From Cheiracanthium punctorium (lineage: Eukaryota > Arthropoda > Arachnida > Araneae > Cheiracanthiidae), in the NCBI GenBank assembly GCA_038373885.1, contig JAWZYV010019913.1, positions 484,001 to 548,000 of the forward strand: a stretch of DNA of 64,000 bases, given 5' to 3'. Both the position numbers and the translations under genes were made by a program. Of this stretch, positions 44,509 through 56,478 are shown in pieces (position 1 is the stretch's first letter; the number at the start of each line of letters is the position of its first letter). The notes below the pieces were generated by a model. It was not told where the DNA came from, did not search any database, and saw only the letters and a list, made by a program, of their open reading frames with translations.

Positions 44509-45523
44509 ACACTAACTTTTTTTTTCAATCATTACTCTTAAGTATTGAACTAGTGTTGTTTTTTTGTTTATTAGTGTATGTACCGTTGCTAACTTTTTTG
44601 CCCGTGTTAACAAGCTATAAATGCTAAACGCAGAGACATGGGCGCCGGCAGAATATTTCCCAGGGGGGGCAAAGACTACTGCAGGGGGGGCAAGACTACT
44701 CCGGGGGGGCAAAGACTACTTCAACTTATGGTTACCATGTTGGAAAGAGCAAAAAAGCAAGGGAAATCACTGCATTCAAAAATCCCTTTCCCTATGCTGC
44801 CGGCGCCCATGCACAGAGACGCATCCAGAAAAATTTGGAGAGGGTTCGAAAGGTGGGAAAAGTGGAATTCTTCACAGTAATACTTCATCATTGTCATTTT
44901 GTTAACAAAAACCGAAATTTCGGGAAGGGGCGGGGGTCGGACCTCTAGGATCCCCTTCCCCCTAAATACGTCTTTGTACATACGCTATTTGCAACGGAAA
45001 GGATTCTTACATACACCTAAATAACATTTAATAATTTTACTTTGTTTTAGGTGGATAACGTCTGTAAAACGCGCTTTAAATAATGACTGCCGTGCCGGTA
45101 GACCGTAATGTACTGAAATTCTGTAAGCTCCTGTAGAAAAATTATTTACATTGAATAGGCTACACGATATAAAGTACTTAGCAATAATTTACATAAATCT
45201 CCCTCTGATACCTGTCTGCGGCACCTGATGCATATCTACAGCAGTCGCAGCACGGACGGACAGACAGACAAACTGGAATCATAAATACATTTTTCAACTT
45301 CGCGTAAGGAGAAATTTTTTTTAAAAAAAGCACAGAGAATTTTTTATGTCATTTTTATCCTTCAGCGGATAAGGGTTTTGCTGATTACCACGGCAACGAA
45401 CAGATGCTGGAACCTGTTACAGACCCAACTAAAAGAGAGAGCGAGATGGGAGTGAAAATAGCATGTTTGAGAGCACGATGTAAGCTCATGTTTTTTGTTT
45501 GCAAACACACTACACTGCCTTTG
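42860..45523. repeat. 2.67-kb tandem unit, copy 2
   Basis: 2664 bp in direct orientation after copy 1. It starts TTCCTTGCTGAATTATGCAC like copies 1 and 3. Confidence 0.95.
44637..44811. mobile_element. CATGGGCGCCGGCA-family MITE inside tandem copy 2
   Basis: Paralogous to 41972-42147 by tandem duplication. The left target repeat has lost CA (CGCAGAGA) while the right keeps CACAGAGA (44812-44819). Confidence 0.9.
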
Positions 45524-46548
45524 TTCCTTGCTGAATTATGCACTGCACGCTTTATCTCCTATTATCCCAGCTGCCGTCGAAGAGCTTAACATTGCAATTA
45601 CGAGCGAACCCTTTCGAATTTTGTTGAAGGACGTTTGCATTCATATGGATAAATCCCATGAGTTATGCAGCCATACTCTTGGTTTCTGCTTTATTTCTTT
45701 AATTTATCATCAAATATTTTTGAGCGGAACACCTTTACTTCCCTCTAGAAAAATTACACTATTCCTTTCCCTTTTTTCCCCCCACCATCCTGTAGATTCC
45801 AGTTTAAAAAAAAGTATTTTATGGAACAAAGAAGACAAATCGACATACTCATGGTTTATGATATACTTTCCTACGTAAAGAAACAAGTGGCGCCGACTAC
45901 GTGGGTCCTCGGGGTTCAATCATCCACAGAAAAAAAAAAAAACAAAACAAAAAAAAAAAAAACCACTTAGATGTAGAGTACCCACAAAATTTTAAGACAG
46001 TTTTAGTTAGTAGAAAAAGAAAATCTATTAGAATTTCGGGAAAAATATCCGACAGTTTTTTTCCAGAAGGACCTTTTATGAGATTTCTGCAACAAGTTTA
46101 GAATTTTTGAATGATTCTTATTTTTGAGCAATGAACATTTAGTCGTCTTTGCTACAAAATAATGCTATCGGTAAAGTTCGAATAAACATTTTAAGGGAAA
46201 ATAGATATGTTTTGGAGTAAAAATAAGATTTAATAAAATGTTTTTTAAAACATGCTTTATCACCTGCTCTTTGCCTGTTTTTCTCGCACCTTCCTCCTGC
46301 AAACGCGTTGTGCCCCCAAGGGGGCCGCGCCCCACCGGTTGGGAACCGCTTCTCAGTGAAAGGTCCATTATCCCTCCCCCCCCCTTTTTTTTCTTTTCAC
46401 AGCCCTGTAGATTTCAATTCCAAAGAAGTATTTTATGGAAGAAGGAAGACAAATGCGGCACACTCATGGATTATGATGCACTTTCCAACGTAAATGAACA
46501 ATAGGAAAACAAATAAAGCGTACACATAGATTTTGATATACTTTCCAA
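45524..46548. repeat. 2.67-kb tandem unit, copy 3 (segment S only)
   Basis: Matches the first 1.0 kb of copies 1 and 2 until GATTTTGATATA, then runs into the minisatellite at 46437-46775 instead of the foldback tail. Confidence 0.95.
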
Positions 46549-46775
46549 TATATTGAAACAAGGAAGACAAATACGGCACACTCATGGATTATGGTGCACA
46601 TTCTGACGTAACCGGACAAAAAAGGCAAATAGATTGGACACACGGATTATGGTAAACTTACAACGTAATGGAGAAATGAAGACAAAAATGATGGCACATG
46701 GATTATGATATGTACTTTCTAACGTAATGAAAAGAAAGACAAATAGGGCCGACGCGTGGATTATGATACGCTTTT
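46437..46775. repeat. Degenerate minisatellite, about six 57-bp units
   Basis: The unit reads roughly GAAGACAAATxxGGCACAC, CATGGATTATGATxxAC and TTTCxAACGTAAT. Units start near 46444, 46505, 46561, 46618, 46677 and 46733. Single units of the same motif also occur inside segment S. Confidence 0.75.
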
Positions 46776-46779
46776 AACA

Positions 46780-47450
46780 TATTGCACTTTTGTACGTGTT
46801 TAAAATATAAAAGTGTTCCAGTTTGGTATTCTTTTTTATTTATCGTTTTTTCCGGGTGGCGTGGGGGATACGAATTTTTAAATAGTTGCAATATTTTTTT
46901 TTTCCGGTGGATGTGCGGGGGCTCATTTTATTAGAGTTATAATTAAAATAAGTAAAGAAATAAATCTTATACATTTTTTATTAAATGTGAGCTTATTATA
47001 AATTAGGGTGTTCTTACAGAAAAAAGATGAAATTAAAAAAATTATTAAATGGAAAACACAATAAAATTGTAATAGATTTTCTAAATAAAGTAGGGTCGTA
47101 AATGTTTCCTCATGCTTGAGTTATTATTCACCTTTAATAAATCTTGAAATATTAACGATGTATTTCGAAAAAATAATATAACTTCGGTACATAAATACAA
47201 ATAAACTATGTCAGGCGCTTCAAAATTTTTAGAATGTCTCACAAGCTGTACTACACACTAGTGAAGCCGCAAATCGTATCCGCTGTGAAACTTTTTGAAC
47301 AAAATTCTTAAAAATCGAAAACATTGCAGAATGTGACACTCTTCGAAATAACTTTCGGTGCAATTCCATGTTTAAATTTTTTTTTTTTTTTTTTTTTTTT
47401 CCCTGGATGCTTCATAAAAGGCACCGTTTTATTTCTGTGTGTATAGTGCA
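46780..47450. other. Gene-free DNA left of the 14.5-kb unit
   Basis: AT-rich with a T24-type tract near 47379-47400. It ends with GCACCGTTTTATTTCTGTGT (47421-47440), a sequence repeated at the far side of the 14.5-kb unit. Confidence 0.5.
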
Positions 47451-47489
47451 CAGGGCCGATCCCAGAAGAAAATCTTGGGGGGGGGGGGG

Positions 47490-49980
47490 TGAAGAGAAGT
47501 AAATTGCCGACTGAAAAAACAAATTTGCCGATTCAGTTTCCAAGTTGGTCACCTTCCTATATTAGACAGTTTTCCGAAGAACAGAACGTACCCATAACAT
47601 ACAAACAGCATAAATACCTCTGTTAAGTTGTACAGAGGGAGCCGCTAACGTTCGACTTTCAGAGGAATCACATTATTTACGCATTAATGATCAGTCTGGT
47701 TTTTACATTAATAAATTGCAGAGGGGAGTACGTAAAAGGCGGAATTTTCTACAAAAAGGCTAGATTATCACTTTGTCAACAAAACTCCACATTTTTGTTG
47801 GGGAGGAATGGTTACATTCCTGACTCTGTCACAAGTAATTAAATTTTCATAAAATATTCATAACTTTTAATTGAGTCATAAAATACTATCTCCGGACTGA
47901 AGAAAATATTTGCTTATCCGTATGCGACAAAACTATCAGGCCATAGTTTGGGTTGGCGAAAATGAGTTTGGGGGTACCCTGAATGGAGTCTTTACATTAA
48001 CTTAAAAAAAGGAAAGGAAGCCATACAGAGAGCACTGTTTATACTTTCAACACTGTCTTATTTGCGTATATACTATTGTTTACCTGCCAATTCTACTGGA
48101 TTTTTCAGGAGAGTACTAGATTTTGATGGTTTCTCCTGGTCTCCTGATTTTACATTAAATCTCCTGGTTTTCTAACATTTTGAAGCTTTAATAATCGATA
48201 CATTTATTTCTCCACCAATTCTGAAAAATTACCGTTCTCTGGGTCTATTCATTCAATATAGACAAATATACCATGGTATTTTGGTCCAATAATAAAGGTT
48301 TGTGATTATATTTATAACACATTTGTGAGCGATTCTTGAAGTTTTCAGAATTCGATGGCAAAACGTTTAATTGTAACATTTTTTGAGTTCAAAGTTCCAA
48401 AATTTTACTACTTCTTTTAGTCTTAGATTTTGTAAAATTTCGAACATTTGAGAAAAACTTGTGAATGTAAAGAAACATTGACGTTTTATTCATTTTATGT
48501 TAAAAGAATTCTATTTCTGAGCTCTTTTACAAATTCTACTTTTAATATCGCGACCTTATGTGTGATTAAAATTACAAACATAAGCTGTTATAAAAAGCTT
48601 TTCACTTTAGAAACCATAACTGTGTCGTGTTATGTCAAATTTTATTTTTAAAAAAATGATACATAGAATAAATGGCGAAATTTAATGTGTGAAAAAATTT
48701 CGAAGAATGTTTTGTGACTTAGATAAGTAATTATGACTTTAAGATTATGATACCACATAAAAATGCTGGATTTTCTTAGCTAGATGTTGGCTGGAATACT
48801 ATTGCACGACGAACAGTTAACTGTTTGCTCCCGGCGTTGTTAAGGCGACATACGCTGGTAGAAAACGAAACTGAGACTTCCCATGTTAACCTACGGGAAG
48901 CGTATTTTCTCGTCCCACGTCTACAATTTTTGTTATTTTAAATCAGTTTTTTTTCCTTGCCAAGATACTAATGCGATACAGATTATTTAGTTTCTAAAAT
49001 TTTGAAATCAATTCTATTAATATTTTTAATATTCAATTAAAGTTGGGAAAAACAGGTTTTTTGTGTTTGAACAGCCGTAAAATATTTGCTAATTAAGATA
49101 AACGAATTTCGTAAACGGGAGATACATTCTCAAAGTGTTTACTGATTTTTCAATAAAAAGGAAAAACTATTTGATGAAAAATAAATTAACGATAAGTAAA
49201 ACTATCGAGTCTACATTTCTGTGAAAATTCTCCGCCGTAATAGTACGCCATCTGGGTCATTGCACGAGCTAGCCGCTGCCCTGTTTGTAGGGGAGAGAAT
49301 GATAAATTACTATCCCGCTGGGCAAGAGGGCTATTCTTAAGGGGGGGGGGGTTGTACGTAGAGTACGTATGAGAAGGGGAAAAGAAATTGGGTTGGGACG
49401 GGAAACCGAAATTTGTGTTCTCAAAAGTGTTTGAAAAGGAATAATATTTGTCACACGAGAATTTTGCAGAAAGCGTTTTTGTGGAAAAAAAATAAGTTGC
49501 TTTGTAATAACTTTCACAAATCGGGACTCATTTACTGCTTCTTTACATTTTAAAATACACCTTTCAATCTTTTTTATAGCTGCCAGACAACTTTTTTTAT
49601 GTTGAACGTAAATTGCCTTCAAATGAGAGAAAAACTGAAAGGTGGGGTGGAGGAGTTTTCATCAGAGAAATCATATGTAATAAAAATATTTGTAAAGTGT
49701 TAATTAAATTATTAGACACAGCAGTAGAGATTTCAGCTTTTTTTTTTTTCTTTTGTACAGGATTATTTAAATATTATACACAATACAGCAACATATTTAT
49801 TTGATTTATAAGGAAAATGAACCATTGTTTCGTTTTAATTTATTATTATAATTACTTATTTATTTATAGCGTTGTGTGTTAGATATGAATTCGGGCTCAT
49901 TTTTTGAAGTCCGAGCCCTAGGACTTTTAATCCGAGTCTGCCAGAGCCCCAGCAATATTCTTGAAGTCGGAACCCGAGCT
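47490..49980. other. Unassigned left part of the 14.5-kb unit
   Basis: No recognised protein. 49269-49622 (minus, 117 codons) has no family motif. A G11 tract lies at 49341-49351. 49885-49980 holds a short repeat of TCCGAGCCC and CGGAACCCGAGCTC. Confidence 0.5.
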
Positions 49981-50195
49981 CAAAATTACTTTTAATAGAA
50001 TACAATAAATTTTGCCGTTCCTGCATTTTAATTACACGCACCTTCTAAGCGGCCGTGCAGCTATGAGCTATTTTTACTTTCCGAACATGTACCATGTAAG
50101 TAAAGTATTGTAATCATGAAAAAATTCGACTTCGAGATTTTGGTGTATTGACACGTTTTGAGGTCTTCTGAATTCATTTATGCTATTTTTACGTG

Positions 50196-50945
50196 ATGTA
50201 TGTATGTATGTATGTACATATGTACATACGTATACATACATATACGTTCATACGTATACATATACGTACATACGTATACATATACGTACATACGTATACA
50301 TACGTACGTACGTATACATACGTACATACGTATACATACCTATACGTACATACGTATACATACGTACGTACGTATACGTGTGCGTATACGTACGTATACG
50401 TGTACGTGTGTACGTACGTGTACGTATACGTGTACGTATACGTGTGCGTATACGTACGTATACGTACGTACGTATACATACATATACGTACATGCGTATA
50501 CATACATATACGTACGTACGTATACGCATACGTACGCACGTACGCATATACGTATACGCATATACGCACATACGTACGTATATACGTATACATACATATA
50601 CGTATGTACGTATATGTATGTATACGTACGTATGTATACGTATACGCACGCACGTACGTATACCTACGCACGTACGTATACGTACATACATACATACATA
50701 CATATACGTACATACGTATATGTATGTATACGTATATACGTACGTATGTGCGTATATGCGTATACGTATGTTTACGTACGTACGTGCGTACGTATACGTA
50801 CGTGCGTACGTATACATACGTACGTACGTAAACATACGTACGTACGTATACTTACGTACGTATACACGTACGTACGTATACATACGCACGTACGTAAACT
50901 TACGTACATACGTATACATACGTACGTATACGTACGTACGTATAC
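50196..50945. repeat. ACGT/TATACG simple array, copy 1
   Basis: About 750 bp of TACG, ACGT, GTAC, TATACG and ACATACGTAT words with alternating purine-pyrimidine order. The array is nearly self-complementary, so several frames on both strands stay open (up to 257 codons of Tyr, Val, Arg, Thr, Ile, His). These are not genes. Confidence 0.95.
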
Positions 50946-51363
50946 TCTTTTAATAAAATAAACAATATAGGTTTATAGGGATTTTACATATAAATTTAAA
51001 AATGCCGTTGATAAAAGCTCTAGAAAAACTAGCAAATAGGAATACGTATTTTAAAACTTTTCCTCATTGCTATTATGCTTTCAAAATACAAAAATATAAT
51101 CAAAGATATACAGTTTCAAAATACAAAAATATAATCAAAGATATACAGTCAAATTACTTTTAATAGAATACAATAAATTTTGCCGTTCCTGCATTTTAAT
51201 TACACGCACCTTCTAAGCGGCCGTGCAGCTATGAGCTATTTTTACTTTCCGAACATGTACCATGTAAGTAAAGTATTGTAATCATGAAAAAATTCGACTT
51301 CGAGATTTTGGTGTATTGACACGTTTTGAGGTCTTCTGAATTCATTTATGCTATTTTTACGTG

Positions 51364-52119
51364 ATGTATGTATGTACATATGTACATACGTATACATACA
51401 TATACGTACATACGTATACATATACGTACATACGTATACATATACGTACATACGTATACATACGTACGTACGTATACATACGTACATACGTATACATACG
51501 TATACGTACATACGTATACGTACGTATACGTGTACGTGTGTACGTACGTGTACGTATACGTATACGTGTACGTATACGTACGTACGTATACATACATATA
51601 CGTACATGCGTATACATACATATACGTACGTACGTATACATACGTACGTGCGTACGTATACGTACGTACGTACGTATACGCATACGTACGCACGTACGCA
51701 TATACGCACGTACGCATATACTCATGTACGTATACGCATATACGCACATACGTACGTATATACGTATACATACATATACGTATGTACGTATATGTATGTA
51801 TACGTACGTATGTATACGTATACGTACGCACGTACGTATACGTACATACATACATACATACATATACGTACATACGTATATGTATGTATACGTATATACG
51901 TACGTATGTGCGTATATGCGTATACGTATGTTTACGTACGTACGTATGTATACGTACGTGCGTACGTATACATACGTACGTACGTAAACATACGTACGTA
52001 CGTATACTTACGTACGTATACACGTACGTACGTATACATACGCACGTACGTATACATACGCACGTACGTAAACTTACGTACATACGTATACATACGTACG
52101 TATACGTACGTACGTATAC
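51364..52119. repeat. ACGT/TATACG simple array, copy 2
   Basis: About 756 bp, same word set and order as copy 1, with block gains and losses. Embedded in the second 1167-bp unit. Confidence 0.95.
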
Positions 52120-52953
52120 TCTTTTAATAAAATAAACAATATAGGTTTATAGGGATTTTACATATAAATTTAAAAATGCCATTGATAAAAGCTCTAGAAA
52201 AACTAGCAAATAGGAATACGTATTTTAAAACTTTTCCTCATTGCTATTATGCTTTCAAAATACAAAAATATAATCAAAGATATACAGTTTCAGGTACATG
52301 AAGAACTGACAGTCGCAATTGTAAGAGTTTTTTTTATCTTCTTACTGGCTCAACATGATTAGAAAGTGACCAGAAAGCCGCCCATAACGATCTTTCATTA
52401 ATGGAACAGGTTGCCACGATGTAAACTTATTAAATGAAGTGTTTGTTAGCTGTTTTTCAAAGAATGAATTAATGACTTTTTAAATATTTTTATGTTTACT
52501 GTACTTCTAAATACCACCAGTAGATAAAAGATTTTAAAACATTCCTGAAAGTCTAAAATAGTACTCAAAGGCAATTATTTTGGCAACAATCATAGAAAAG
52601 TTAATCTACACTTAGACATTAATTAGCGTACAGTCGAACCTCAATTTAACGTACATTGATTTTACGAATTCTCCGATTTAACGAATGTTTTTTGTGTCCC
52701 GACAAAAAGGGTGCTAAAATGCTTTGATTTAACGAATTTTTAGCATTGATTTAACGAACAACAATTGCTGAAATTAAATTCTCACATAAAGCTAAAACTT
52801 CGAATTTACGAAGACAGCGATACAGAAACAGTCATTACAATTACGCCGTGGATAACGAAAAAAAAAAAAAAAAAAATCACTAACTCCTTTACATTATTAC
52901 TAATTATTTTAAAATGTTTTAATTCCTTTTATATCTAGTGTATGTCTACAAAC

Positions 52954-53129
52954 CAGGGCCTGACTTTCACTATAACACTTTTGTGCCCAGGGCACTTTTA
53001 AGATTTTGTGTCCTTTAGCTGGCTCAATTTTTGTGCCCTGTGTATCGTGTTAAACTCAATTTTTTGGCTTATTTCTCCATGTGTGCCCAGGGCACGTGCA
53101 CCAAGTGTCCGTCCAATAGTCAGGGCCTG
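52954..53129. mobile_element. hAT-type MITE of the GGGCCTGACTAT family
   Basis: Ends CAGGGCCTGACT and, inverted, CAGGCCCTGACT. Flanks CTACAAAC and CTACCAAA match at 6 of 8. It has the family's TGTGCCCAGGGCAC blocks at both sides. Confidence 0.75.
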
Positions 53130-53489
53130 CTACCAAAGGAGTATTAAAATTTTAAAATAATTTTTATGTTTATAGATTTGTTCATCTTAAAAAACATTTT
53201 TTATCTCAATAATTTTTGTACTACGTTTCACTTTTCATGATTAACACTAAATAAACCTCAGCATAACCCAGCAACCGTTAAGTATAACACAGCAACTGCA
53301 GTTTTATATTGATTATTTTTCGCTGTTACTTAATTACGTCGAATTACTTTTTGTGGATCACTGGCATATGTCTTGTTTCAGTCATGAAAATTTTGACTAC
53401 TTAACAGGTACTTTTGAAGGTCAGAACAAGGGAAACTTAATCAGAAACATGACTTTAACATCAAAGTTCAGAAGAATTCTTTACTTGGA

Positions 53490-53656
53490 CAGGGCCGGCC
53501 CAAGGGGGGTGCGAATGTAGGCGATCGCCTAAGGCCCCGCGCTTATAGAGGCCCCGCTCCTGGGCCTTTTTATTGCTATCTCATAAGACATGATAGAGAA
53601 GAGGCCCCGCTCTTGCACTTCGCCTGGGGCCCCGCACGCCTCTCGGGCCGGCTCTG
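53490..53656. mobile_element. hAT-type MITE with GGGCCGGCCC ends
   Basis: Ends CAGGGCCGGCCC and, inverted, CAGAGCCGGCCC. The flanks share ACTTGGA (53483-53489, 53657-53663). The interior repeats GAGGCCCCGCTC twice (near 53554 and 53601). Confidence 0.75.
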
Positions 53657-53875
53657 ACTTGGATAAAATCAACCAAAAATTTAACATTCCTTCAAGAACA
53701 TATATTTATAAATATTTAAATATATTCATAAATTTCCCGTTTGGAACTGAAAAACTAAGCAGTTTAATAGTAAAAGTAAACTTTCTGTTTAGTCTAATTT
53801 TTCTGTTTATTCAAAAACTGTCAATAAGTTTAGGACTATTAATAATGAGTAATTAGGTATGAATAATATATATAT

Positions 53876-54371
53876 ATATGTAATGTATAAAAAGGTAATT
53901 TGGGTTTTACTAGTTTGGGTATTGTTCAAGCGGGTACTTTCACTGTAAGTTTTACTTTCCTGTCATACTTGCCACGCGCGCTCTGGAGCTATGTTTTATT
54001 TATTTTGTTATTTGCCAGACATCAGGCCGTCGATTCTGAGTTCTTTAGATGTACACGTGTAGCCCCGGTAGCCCCGGCCTTGTAGCCCCGGATGGGGGTC
54101 ATGTTTGTAAATGTGTGTGGTTCGATCAGAGATAAGAGTGAGGAGGAGTTGTGTCTTCGCAGACCACGTGGGGTGGTAAGCGTAAATACTCCCGCACATC
54201 GAAAATCGGGGGACTTCTGCCATTGGAACTGCTTCATGAGTCCACGCTGATTCTTGTACCCGTCTCCCCTCCCCTCTTCTCATTCTAAATTGTAACTTAA
54301 TTGTAATGTTCAATAAACCATATTACCTGCCTTAACTCTGAAGCTTACTTGAAATATCTGACGTCTCAAAT
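53876..54371 (+). mobile_element. LTR, plus orientation
   Basis: About 496 bp, starting around TGTAATGTATAAAAAGG (TATA-like) with an AATAAA near 54312 and ending CGTCTCAAAT. It is an inverted copy of 55965-56450, more than 95% alike by eye. ATAT stands on both sides, compatible with a TATA/ATAT target duplication. A GTAGCCCCGG word is triplicated at 54059-54090, once in the other copy. Confidence 0.7.
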
Positions 54372-55456
54372 TATATCCCCCCCGGCAAAAGAAGTCTGAC
54401 GAGCAATATCATTGAGGTGGCCAGTCTCTCACTTGCGAGTCAGACGTCCTTGCATCCTAATCTTAAAACTGCGAACTAATCTAATTTTCAAGTTTAGACA
54501 CCTTAAATTTTTCTGGCTAGAATTCTGGAGTTATGTTGTACAATACTTGAGAGGCAGGATGCAGTTTCTAAAATTTTACAAAACATAATGATGCAATAGT
54601 ACGAAAATCTTACAATAAAAATAAAACAATGAGTGCGCACAATTTTTTTTTTTCAAAATATCACAAGTAAAATATTTACAACCTAGGTGGGATACAATAA
54701 TACTGTACAACAATATAGTAATATAATTAAACAAAATGGAATAAACATGGCTGACATTAATTCTCTTTGGCAAATACTTATGGCTTTGGCTTACATGGCA
54801 TAAAGTGAATGGAATGAAAATAACTTGGCAAAATAGTTGGCAAAATGGAGTAAATTTATTTAATGTAAAGTCAATGTAAAAAAAAAAAATGTAAAAATGT
54901 GCGTAGTGTGTAGAAAATTTCGAAAACCATAGCTGTGAAACAGCAGTACCGTCACACAGGTATGGGGTATAGTAAATACCACTTGTAGGCATTTTAAGTT
55001 TGCCCAAACTTTAAACTCTCCATAGTATGACAACAAAAATGGGTTCAAATGATCCCAAAAAAGGAAGACCATTGTCAACTACGAAAGAGAAAACTTGGCC
55101 ATTGCCTCATAGCTTCCAAAAAAGGGGAAGAAATGACTCAATAGACAGTTGGGAAAAACTGGGGGATTATTGAGAGGAAGTCCCAGCCTAGTCTAAGTCT
55201 AGCTTCATTTATTGTTTGCATAATATCTATAAAATATACAAAGAAAAAGGGTGCAGTTTTACTTACACCGCACACACTCGGACTTGGGGACTTTTTCAAT
55301 GACTAAGAGAAGCGGGTGACAGAGAAAGGTTGGTAGAAGCATAAAAGAAAAAAGGATAGACGATAGACTTTATGTTGAGTATTCAGGGTTCCAAACTCAA
55401 CACTTAGAAATTTTGAATACATTTTTTTTTTTTTTTTAAGGATCAATTATTTTTAA
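54372..55456. other. Unassigned DNA between the two LTRs
   Basis: No recognised coding sequence. The 143-codon minus frame at 54576-55007 has no family motif. Confidence 0.45.
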
Positions 55457-55651
55457 TTAAATTAAATCACCTTCGTGGGCTAGCTTTAATTTGTCAGGTG
55501 GGAAATAAGGTCTTAATTTAGAAGAGTGAACTATTTCCGTAGGTTTCTTAGTATGATAATTAGGTTTATCAATTTCGAATGTAACTGAAGAACATTTGTT
55601 TACAATTGAATAAGGACCTGAAAAAGTAGGAGATAATTTACGTGTCGGCAT
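55457..55651 (-). pseudogene. Ty3/gypsy integrase C-terminus
   Basis: RKLSPTFSGPYSIVNK and IVHSSKLRPYFPP match the GPY/F module at the C-terminus of gypsy integrases, which helps position the enzyme on target chromatin. Everything upstream (protease, RT, RNase H, catalytic core) is missing. On the minus strand a 300-bp leader or gag-like piece (55950-55660) joins it directly to the LTR. Confidence 0.75.
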
Positions 55652-55964
55652 CAGCGTCGTTAGTCGCTATGGAAAACTCAGGAGCGCAAATTTTTTCGAT
55701 GGGCTTAAGGGAGGTCAGACGATTGTAGTTTGATCTTCCACGGCGACAGAGCATTACACGAAGCAGAGAATGAGGAAGTCCAGATATCTGCAGTCGGTGA
55801 AGGGCAAGTTGGTTCTCTGATCGGCAGGCAGTCGGCATAGCGCCGCATCTCCGGCGTACTCCGCATCTTCGGGTAAGCTGTGTACCCCGTCTCCCGACTA
55901 CTGAGCGTTAATTTTTTACAATTTAAAATTTTTAATTGGCACACAGGCAGTCATCCTGTCGACT
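55652..55964 (-). other. Leader/gag-side remnant of the gypsy element
   Basis: Lies between the minus-strand LTR and the integrase end. Two short overlapping frames have no recognisable Gag motif. The direct junction to the integrase end implies a large internal deletion of gag-pol. Confidence 0.4.
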
Positions 55965-56446
55965 ATTTGAGACGTCAGATATTTCAAGTAAGCTTCAGAG
56001 TTAAGGCAGGTAATATGGTTTATTGAACATTACAATTAAGTTACAATTTAGAATGAGAAGAGGGGAGGGGAGACGGGTACAAGAATCAGCGTGGACTCAT
56101 GAAGCAGTTCCAATGGCAGAAGTCCCCCGATTTTCGATGTGCGGGAGTATTTACGCTTACCACCCCACGTGGTCTGCGAAGACACAACTCCTCCTCTCTC
56201 TTATCTCTGATCGAACCACACACATTTACAAACATGACCCCCATCCGGGGCTACAAGGGCGTGGGGACACGTGTACATCTAAAGAACTCAGAATCGACGG
56301 CCTGATGTCTGGCAAATAACAAAATAAATAAAACATAGCTCCAGAGCGCGCGTGGCAAGTATGACAGGAAAGTAAAACTTACAGTGAAAGTACCCGCTTG
56401 AACAATACCCAAACTAGTAAAACCAAATTACCTTTTTATACATTAC

Positions 56447-56450
<4 letters not shown>
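55965..56450 (-). mobile_element. LTR, minus orientation
   Basis: Inverted counterpart of 53876-54371, with TATA-like box (56438-56431 read on minus) and AATAAA near 56024. A (TA)n(CA)n microsatellite (56444-56478) marks its outer side. Confidence 0.7.
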
Positions 56451-56477
<27 letters not shown>

Positions 56478-56478
56478 A

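Larger units (their letters stand above)
49983..52288. repeat. Tandem duplication, period about 1167 bp
   Basis: TTACTTTTAATAGAATAC at 49987 recurs at 51154. Both copies run through the same flank, an ACGT-type array and a tail ending AATATAATCAAAGATATACAG. A 35-bp piece of the tail is duplicated again at the junction (51112-51148). Confidence 0.92.

Noticed and set aside
50196..52119. CRISPR array
   Set aside because: Simple-sequence words without spacers, in a eukaryotic context.
50180..52135. Overlapping frames of 155-259 codons rich in Tyr, Val, Arg, Thr, Ile
   Set aside because: They arise only because the ACGT/TATACG array lacks stop words in most frames; composition and presence on both strands exclude genes.
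54576..55007. 143-codon frame between the LTRs as an envelope-like gene
   Set aside because: Hydrophobic bias comes from AT-rich codons (Phe, Tyr, Ile); no recognisable retroelement domain.
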